DNA of 29,980 nucleotides. Source: CAYLNM01 sp964385045. GTDB lineage: Bacteria > Planctomycetota > Phycisphaerae > Phycisphaerales > SM1A02. The stretch is from NCBI GenBank assembly GCA_964385045.1, contig CAYLNM010000033.1:1-29980 (forward strand), in the 5' to 3' direction. Made by a program: the position numbers and the translations under genes. Below the pieces are notes generated by a model. That model was not told the DNA's origin and did no database searches. It was given only the letters and a program-made list of their open reading frames with translations. Positions 25,176-29,980 of the stretch are shown here, piece by piece (the first letter of the stretch is position 1; each line of letters opens with the position of its first letter).

Positions 25176-26378
25176 ATGAGCCACGCCGATCCCACGGGCC
25201 GAGACGCGGTCGACGACCATCTCCTCGACGTCCGCACGATCGCGGTGCACGCCGGGCTCGAGCCCGACCCCGTCACGGGGGCGGTCGTCCCGCCGATCCA
25301 CATGGCCTCGACCTTCGAGCGTGACCCCGACGGCGGGCGCTCGCGGGGCTTCCTCTACGGACGCGAGGACAACCCCACCCGCCGGACGCTCGAGGAGGCC
25401 CTCGCCCGCCTCGAGGGGGCGGCGGGAGCGGCGGCGTTCGCGAGCGGCCTCGCCGCGATCGCGGCGGTGCTCTCGACGCTGCGGCCGGGGGCCCGGGTGC
25501 TCGTGACCGAGGACCGCTACGTCGGCATGCGGCGGCTGATGGAGCGGGTCATGAGCCGCTGGGGCCTCGAGGCGGTGCCGGTGCGGGCCGAGACGCCGAC
25601 CACCATGGCCGAGGCGATCGACGACACGATCGACCTCGCGTGGATCGAGACCCCCTCGAACCCGATGATGCACGTTCTCGACGTGGCGGCGACGGCCGAG
25701 GCCGCGCGGCGTCACGGGGCGTTGGCGGTGTGCGACGCCACGCTCGTGACGCCGATCGCCATGCGGCCGCTGGACCTTGGCTGCGACCTCGTCGTGCACT
25801 CGACCACCAAGTACGCGGGCGGCCACTCCGACGTCACCGGCGGCGTGGTCGCGTGGGGGCGGGAGGGCGAGCTCGCCGAGCGAGTGCGCGAGGCCCAGTG
25901 CCTGGTGGGCGGCGTCCCCTCGCCCTTCGACTGCTGGCTGGTGCTGCGCGGCCTCCGCACGCTGCCGCTGCGGATGCAGGCGCACGCCGAAGGGGCGGCC
26001 CACCTCGCCGCCTGGCTGGCCCGCCATCCCGCGGTGGCCGACGTGCGGTACGCGGGCCTTCCCGACCATCCGGGGCACGCCGTCGCGGCGTCCCAGATGC
26101 GCGGATTCGGCGGCATGCTGTCCTTCCGCCTGCGCGGCGGGGCCGAGGCGGCGGCCGCGGTGGCGGCATCGACGCGGCTGTTCCGCCAGGCGACGAGCCT
26201 CGGCGGCGTCGAGTCGCTGATCGAGCACCGGGCCGCGGTCGAGGGGCCGGACAGCCCGGTGCCGGCGGATCTGCTGCGGCTCAGCGTCGGCATCGAGCAC
26301 CCGGCCGACCTCGAGCGCGACCTCGAGACGGCGCTGGCGTCGGCGGGACGCACGGCCGAGGCCGCGAGCGCGGGCTGA
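25176..26378 (+). CDS. cystathionine gamma-synthase/lyase family PLP enzyme
   Basis: This 400-residue cytoplasmic enzyme belongs to the Cys/Met metabolism PLP family, which joins or splits thioether bonds in the cysteine-methionine routes. Key parts: VHAGLEPDPVTGAVVPPIHMASTF at the start (in pieces), Tyr61/Arg63 in YGREDNPTRR (phosphate contact), SGLAAI, ETPSNP (159-163), Asp187 in CDATLVTP where the family usually has DNT, and the PLP lysine Lys212 in HSTTKYAGGHSD. The C terminus keeps SLGGVESLIEH and LRLSVGIEHPADLERDL. Length is normal. Synthase, lyase and homocysteine-forming members cannot be told apart here. The ATG at 25176 follows a GTG at 25173, which would add one residue. It is divergent from the M14 gene and convergent with the dockerin-like gene. 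Confidence 0.93.
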   Translation: MSHADPTGRDAVDDHLLDVRTIAVHAGLEPDPVTGAVVPPIHMASTFERDPDGGRSRGFLYGREDNPTRRTLEEALARLEGAAGAAAFASGLAAIAAVLSTLRPGARVLVTEDRYVGMRRLMERVMSRWGLEAVPVRAETPTTMAEAIDDTIDLAWIETPSNPMMHVLDVAATAEAARRHGALAVCDATLVTPIAMRPLDLGCDLVVHSTTKYAGGHSDVTGGVVAWGREGELAERVREAQCLVGGVPSPFDCWLVLRGLRTLPLRMQAHAEGAAHLAAWLARHPAVADVRYAGLPDHPGHAVAASQMRGFGGMLSFRLRGGAEAAAAVAASTRLFRQATSLGGVESLIEHRAAVEGPDSPVPADLLRLSVGIEHPADLERDLETALASAGRTAEAASAG

Positions 26379-26398
26379 GCCTTCCGCGGCGCGGCCGG

Positions 26399-26452
<54 letters not shown>

Positions 26453-26470
26453 GCGTCACCTCGCGTCACG

Positions 26471-26950
26471 TCACGGGCACGGTCCGAACCCGCCGACCAC
26501 CGTCAGCAGGTCGTCGAAGTCGACCGCGCCGCTGCCGTCGAGGTCCTCGGGGCACCCGTCGCACAGGCCGAACGCCGAGAGCACCGCGAGCAGGTCGTCG
26601 AACTCGACCGCGCCGTTGTCGTCGACGTCACCCGGGCACGGGGGCGGGGGCGTCCCGTCGCCCGCGGCCGTCCAGTAGCCGCCCGCGAGCGTCCACGGCC
26701 CGCCGGCCGCGTCGCCCGCGTCGGGCTGGCCGACCGTGCCCTGCACGGAGAAGTCGCCGCCGGCGCTGGCGCCGCCGCCGCCGTCCACCGTGGCCCAGCC
26801 GATCGAGAAGGCGTCGGCGGGCGACTCGTCGGCGGCCGCGGGCACCGCGACGAGGGACAGGGCCGCGACGACGCCGGCGGTCGCGCTCGCCGCCGAGCCA
26901 GGGCCGATGACCGTCCGCTCGGCCGCCGGGTGCATGGTGGTTCGCCGCAT
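26471..26950 (-). CDS. small secreted dockerin-like protein
   Basis: The 159-residue product has a signal peptide (about 18-42; AGVVAALSLVAVPAAADE). A short domain follows (about 47-95; FSIGWATVDGGGG, then DFSVQGTVGQPDAG and LAGGYW), a sequence type often seen just before dockerin-like ends in planctomycete exoproteins. The C terminus has two EF-type calcium-binding repeats, DVDDNGAVEFDDLLAVLSAFG and DLDGSGAVDFDDLLTVVGGFG (given to 20), with paired Cys around CDGCPED. The protein therefore is nearly all adaptor, with no catalytic domain. Its ATG at 26950 lies 2 bases after the metalloprotease stop, so it is translated from the same mRNA. A second in-frame ATG six codons on is possible. Confidence 0.88.
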   Translation of the reverse strand: MRRTTMHPAAERTVIGPGSAASATAGVVAALSLVAVPAAADESPADAFSIGWATVDGGGGASAGGDFSVQGTVGQPDAGDAAGGPWTLAGGYWTAAGDGTPPPPCPGDVDDNGAVEFDDLLAVLSAFGLCDGCPEDLDGSGAVDFDDLLTVVGGFGPCP

Positions 26951-26952
26951 GC

Positions 26953-28536
26953 TCAGTCTCCGATGATCGCGCTGCCGCCGCCGTCGAGCTCGAGCAGCAG
27001 CTGGCGGAAGAAGAGGCCGGTCTCGACGTAGGTGCCGTCGCGGATCAGCACGGTGCCGCCCGGGGCGACGGTGTCGTGGCCCTCGTCGAAGGTGTCCCAC
27101 GGATTCTGCTCGCTGCCGTTCTCGAAGCCGGTGTTCGCGGCGTCGACGTAGACCGGGCCGGAGCAGCTGGACAGGCACGGCCGCGTGATGCGGTGGATCT
27201 CCATCGCGGTCAGCGACCGTTGCCCGAAGCCGAGGCTGCCGTTGACGAACGAGTTCATGATGCCGCAGTCGGAGTCGGGGGCCCCGCCGGTGCACCCGCT
27301 CGTGTTGCAGTGGCACGCGTCCCAGTTGTGCCCGAGCTCGTGGGCGGTCAGCTGCGTGCGATTGGTGAAGTTCGACGTGTAGCGGCTCTGGCTGATGCCG
27401 TAGCCGAAGTCCGAGCAGAACGCACCGAGGAAGGCGATCCCGATCACGCTGCCGTCGAGGTTCCGACCGGTGAAGAGGTGGGCGATGTCGCGGGGGATGG
27501 TGACGTTCGCCTCCCACTCGTCGAGGAACTCGAAGATCGCGTCCACCGGGTCGGTGACGACGTACGGGTCGTTGGGCGTGGTGCGCACGATGTAGCCGGT
27601 GGTCTCGTAGCAGATCCCGGCCTGCTCGCCGTAGATGATGCCGACCGCGTTCATCACGGTGTCGATGTCGGCGATCGTGGCGTCCTCGTCCGAGCCGTTG
27701 AGCAGGTAGTACTCGTAGTCGGCGTCGAAGGCGATCTGGGCCGAGGAGTCGAGTCCGCCGAAGGAGCTCTCCGCCGCCTCTGCGTGTCCGGCCCCGAGAT
27801 CGACGCGGTGCGCTCGGAGCTCGAGCGGGTCGACGAAGCCGGGCTCGCCGCGAGCGGGCTGGCGGCGGAGCATGTCGAGGCCGGCGGTCACGCCACAGCG
27901 GCTCCCGTCGGGGCGGATGTCCTCGGGGCGGTAGACGGCGTGGACCGCCGCCGGAAGGCCCGGGACGTCGGCCGTCATCGGCTCGACCGCCCACGTGTCC
28001 CCGGTCGGATCGTGCAGCAGCGCGGTGACCCGGCCGTCGGCGTGGATCGTGGCCGCCGCCGCCATCGTCGGCACCTCGGCGACGGTGCCGCGCCAGGTGC
28101 GGGGGGCGGGCAGCGGGACCGGGACCTGCACGCCGTCGGCGCCGACGACGAAGGCGACGCAGTCGGCGGCCCGCAGCGAGTGGGGACGCAGGACGACGGT
28201 CCGCGGCTCGCCATCGAGGACGACGGTGAAGCGGCGCTCGGCATCACCGGCGAGCCCCGCCGGGTCGGCCGGGGCCGCTCCGACCGCCTCGTCCGCCTCG
28301 CCGCGGACGCCGCCGACGACCACCGGCTGCACCGAGAGGTCGGTGGCGTCGCGGGCGCGGAGCTCCATCGCGCGGGCGACCGCGAGCAGCGGCTCGGGAA
28401 GGTCGAAGGTCTCCTGGGCCGCGGCGGCCGCCGCTCCGGCGGTGGCGACGGGAGCGGGCACCGCGAGGACGAGGACGGCCGCCGCGAGCAGACGTGCGGC
28501 CGCGGGCAGTCGGCGCAGATGGTGGATCGCGTGCAT
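26953..28536 (-). CDS. secreted M12B (reprolysin-like) zinc metalloprotease
   Basis: The 527-residue protein has a signal peptide (about 10-35), a propeptide-like region (to about 220) and a metzincin catalytic domain. The zinc site is HELGHNWDACH (399-409) and the Met-turn is CGIMNSF (Met427), as in M12B/adamalysin-like enzymes. Several Cys pairs (CHC, SGCTGG, CG, CLSSC) suggest disulfides. The last 70 residues start a right-handed beta-helix-like repeat (VYVDAANTGFENGSEQNPWDTF, in part; GGTVLIRDGTYVE) that stops after about one turn. GAGG eight bases before the ATG at 28536 supports the start. It lies 8 bases after the collagen-like gene and 2 bases before the dockerin-like gene. The substrate is unknown; the collagen-like neighbour is an obvious candidate or scaffold, by inference. 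Confidence 0.93.
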   Translation of the reverse strand: MHAIHHLRRLPAAARLLAAAVLVLAVPAPVATAGAAAAAAQETFDLPEPLLAVARAMELRARDATDLSVQPVVVGGVRGEADEAVGAAPADPAGLAGDAERRFTVVLDGEPRTVVLRPHSLRAADCVAFVVGADGVQVPVPLPAPRTWRGTVAEVPTMAAAATIHADGRVTALLHDPTGDTWAVEPMTADVPGLPAAVHAVYRPEDIRPDGSRCGVTAGLDMLRRQPARGEPGFVDPLELRAHRVDLGAGHAEAAESSFGGLDSSAQIAFDADYEYYLLNGSDEDATIADIDTVMNAVGIIYGEQAGICYETTGYIVRTTPNDPYVVTDPVDAIFEFLDEWEANVTIPRDIAHLFTGRNLDGSVIGIAFLGAFCSDFGYGISQSRYTSNFTNRTQLTAHELGHNWDACHCNTSGCTGGAPDSDCGIMNSFVNGSLGFGQRSLTAMEIHRITRPCLSSCSGPVYVDAANTGFENGSEQNPWDTFDEGHDTVAPGGTVLIRDGTYVETGLFFRQLLLELDGGGSAIIGD

Positions 28537-28544
28537 GGAGCGCC

Positions 28545-29980
28545 TCACTTCAGGCCGATCAGGACGAGCACCAGGCCGGTCCCGTCGTCGAGGCCGGTCA
28601 TCGCCTTTCCGATCACGGTGCCGAACGCGCGATCGCGGTCGGTCGCTCGCATGGCGTGGCCGGCGACGTCGCTGGTGGTGAGGAGGTCGCCGGGCCGGAT
28701 CGCGCCGTTGGCGGTCGTGACCCGCACGTAGACGCGTCCGGTGAGGGCGACCGGATGCTCGCCGGCGGCGATCGTGCCCTCCTGCCCCATGATCATGCCG
28801 GGGTTGACGCCGCCGGCCCCCGACACCACGCCCGCGACCATCGGGTCGTAGGCCCGGGACGAGGGGACCAGGGCCCCGGGCACGGACGGGTCGATGCACA
28901 CCACCGTGCCTGGCTCGACGTCCACGGAGCCGCCGACGTCGAAGGTCTCCGAGAGGTCGGAGCCGCCGGTGATCTCGAGCGAGGCGGTGCTCACGCGGCC
29001 GGACTGGCCGTTGAGCGTGATCGTGGTCACGCCGTCGCCGTCCTTCATGAAGAGGCGCCCGCCGCTGCCGTTGCCGGCGGCGGCACCCCACATCAGGATC
29101 GAGTTGGAGCCATCGTTCTCGAAGAGCTCGATCGCCGAGCCGAGCGTCTGGTGGCTCAGGATGCGGGTGGTGGTCGTCGACCCGGTGCGTGTCTCGATCA
29201 GACCGTCGGTGGGTCCGTCGGCGTCACCGTCGGCGAGCACGCCGGCGACCGGGTTGCCGAGGCCGTCGTACAGCCCGAGCTCGCCGGTGGGCAGGGAGAA
29301 GCCGAAGCCTGGCGTCGTGAGGTCGCCCGCGGTGAGCTCGACCACGTCGGCGCCGTAGCCGTCGCTGGCGAGGTCGCGGTAGTGCAGGCCCCACTCGGGC
29401 TGGGCGGCCGAGGCGGACAGCCACATGCGGCTGGCCACGCTGCCGTCCATCCCGAGGCTCACCGCCGGCTGCGGGCCGGGGTCGAGCCGAACCGCGGTGC
29501 GGACGCGGGCGACGCCGTTGACGTCGAGCCGCTCGGTGGGGACGGAGGTGCCGAGGCCGACGTTTCCGCCGTCGTAGAAGACGACGGTGCCGTCCTGCGT
29601 CCAGAAGGAGTCGCCGGCAGGGCCCTGAGGTCCTTCGGGGCCGACGGGGCCGACGGGGCCTTCGGGTCCGGCCGGGCCGACGGGCCCCGGGTCGCCTTGC
29701 GGTCCGGCGGGACCAGCGGGTCCTTCGGGGCCCTCGGGTCCGGCCGGGCCGACGAGACCCTGCTCGCCCTGCGGTCCGGGGGGGCCGGTCGGGCCTTCGG
29801 GGCCGGCGGGGCCGACGGGCCCCGGGTCGCCTTGCGGTCCGGCGGGACCAGCGGGTCCTTCGGGGCCCTCGGGACCGGCGGGACCGACGAGACCCTGCTC
29901 GCCCTGCGGTCCGGGAGGGCCGATGGGTCCGGCGGGACCAGCGGGTCCTTCGGGGCCCTCGGGTCCGGCCGGGCCGACGA
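28545..29980 (-). CDS. collagen-like surface protein (5' end outside the window)
   Basis: The frame stays open from the TGA at 28545 to the right edge, so the start is beyond it. From the edge inward it reads 40 uninterrupted Gly-X-Y triplets (GPA, GPE, GPQ, GEQ, GLV, GDP and similar), ending near 29616 at GDSFW. Next is a NVGLGTSVPTERLDVNG segment, common after collagen or tail-fibre stalks, then a beta-rich domain. The C-terminal end (ANGAIRPGDLLTTSDVAGHA, DRDRAFGTVIGKAM) resembles the G2-type peptidase/intramolecular-chaperone ends of such proteins. The stalk has acidic residues but no Lys or Arg in the visible part. A GTG at 29462 is internal and should not be taken as the start. It is the first visible gene of a three-gene operon. 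Confidence 0.9.
   Translation of the reverse strand, partial: VGPAGPEGPEGPAGPAGPIGPPGPQGEQGLVGPAGPEGPEGPAGPAGPQGDPGPVGPAGPEGPTGPPGPQGEQGLVGPAGPEGPEGPAGPAGPQGDPGPVGPAGPEGPVGPVGPEGPQGPAGDSFWTQDGTVVFYDGGNVGLGTSVPTERLDVNGVARVRTAVRLDPGPQPAVSLGMDGSVASRMWLSASAAQPEWGLHYRDLASDGYGADVVELTAGDLTTPGFGFSLPTGELGLYDGLGNPVAGVLADGDADGPTDGLIETRTGSTTTTRILSHQTLGSAIELFENDGSNSILMWGAAAGNGSGGRLFMKDGDGVTTITLNGQSGRVSTASLEITGGSDLSETFDVGGSVDVEPGTVVCIDPSVPGALVPSSRAYDPMVAGVVSGAGGVNPGMIMGQEGTIAAGEHPVALTGRVYVRVTTANGAIRPGDLLTTSDVAGHAMRATDRDRAFGTVIGKAMTGLDDGTGLVLVLIGLK
29616..29980. repeat. collagen repeat region with a 135-bp higher-order period
   Basis: The 9-bp Gly-X-Y unit is nested in a longer block: the 22 bases around GGGTCGCCTTGC at 29679 recur at 29814, and ACCAGCGGG at 29712 recurs at 29847, both 135 bases apart (15 triplets). 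The next copy, at 29937, is only 90 bases away, so five triplets are missing there. This is a signature of recent unequal exchange. Confidence 0.85.

Noticed and set aside
29460..29462. A GTG that would start a 305-residue protein at 29462
   Set aside because: The frame continues upstream through the collagen repeats to the window edge, so this codon is internal.
29616..29980. Regular repeats that might suggest a CRISPR array
   Set aside because: They keep one open frame of Gly-X-Y triplets, with no spacers and no palindromic repeat.

Overview
The window is very GC-rich, with strong G/C preference at third codon positions in every credible gene. It suggests a Planctomycetota bacterium, probably of the Phycisphaerae type. 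The best clues are two C-terminal dockerin-like cassettes of the form DVNGD..VDLDDLVAVLAAFGPCP, the abundance of large secreted proteins, a CHASE2 Ser/Thr kinase, a PA14/DUF1080 protein and a bacterial collagen. This placement is an inference from protein style; no rRNA or tRNA is present. Long open frames on the antisense strands are a GC artefact and were left out.

Layout. 263-2122 (-) is a soluble GAF hybrid histidine kinase, divergent from a secreted subtilase with a dockerin-like tail (2494-5016, +). A strong hairpin separates the subtilase from a convergent YcxB-like membrane protein (5182-5886, -). Divergent from that is pgpA (6181-6726, +), which has no ATG, GTG or TTG start at the expected place. 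Next are a DUF6607 gene (6865-7941, -) with a Fur-box-like operator centred in its promoter spacer, and a chemoreceptor with a long Thr/Pro/Ala linker and an acidic tail (8203-10527, -). A Ser/Thr kinase-CHASE2 gene (12108-14672, -) and a lipoprotein gene (10751-12091, -) form a two-gene operon. About 900 bases follow that hold only a possible frameshifted small gene (14892-15175, -).

The second half holds an SbtA-type bicarbonate permease (15573-16604, -), divergent from a 1226-residue PA14/propeller/double-DUF1080 exoprotein (16830-20510, +). A small unrecognised gene (20956-21474, -) and a secreted M14 carboxypeptidase (21937-24948, -) come next, then a divergent cystathionine gamma-synthase/lyase-type PLP enzyme (25176-26378, +). 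The window ends with a tight three-gene operon on the minus strand: a collagen-like protein running off the right edge, an M12B-type metalloprotease, and a small dockerin-like protein, separated by 8 and 2 bases.

How it fits together. No single pathway spans the window. The themes are sensing (hybrid kinase, chemoreceptor, Ser/Thr kinase), extracellular degradation (subtilase, M14, M12B, DUF1080 protein), surface display (collagen, dockerin-like tails) and iron and carbon supply (Fur-box DUF6607, SbtA). The most promising candidates for something undescribed are the collagen/metalloprotease/dockerin-like operon, the kinase-CHASE2/lipoprotein pair and the Fur-box DUF6607 promoter. At least three genes have a -10-like hexamer 6 to 10 bases before the start codon, which suggests leaderless or nearly leaderless transcripts.
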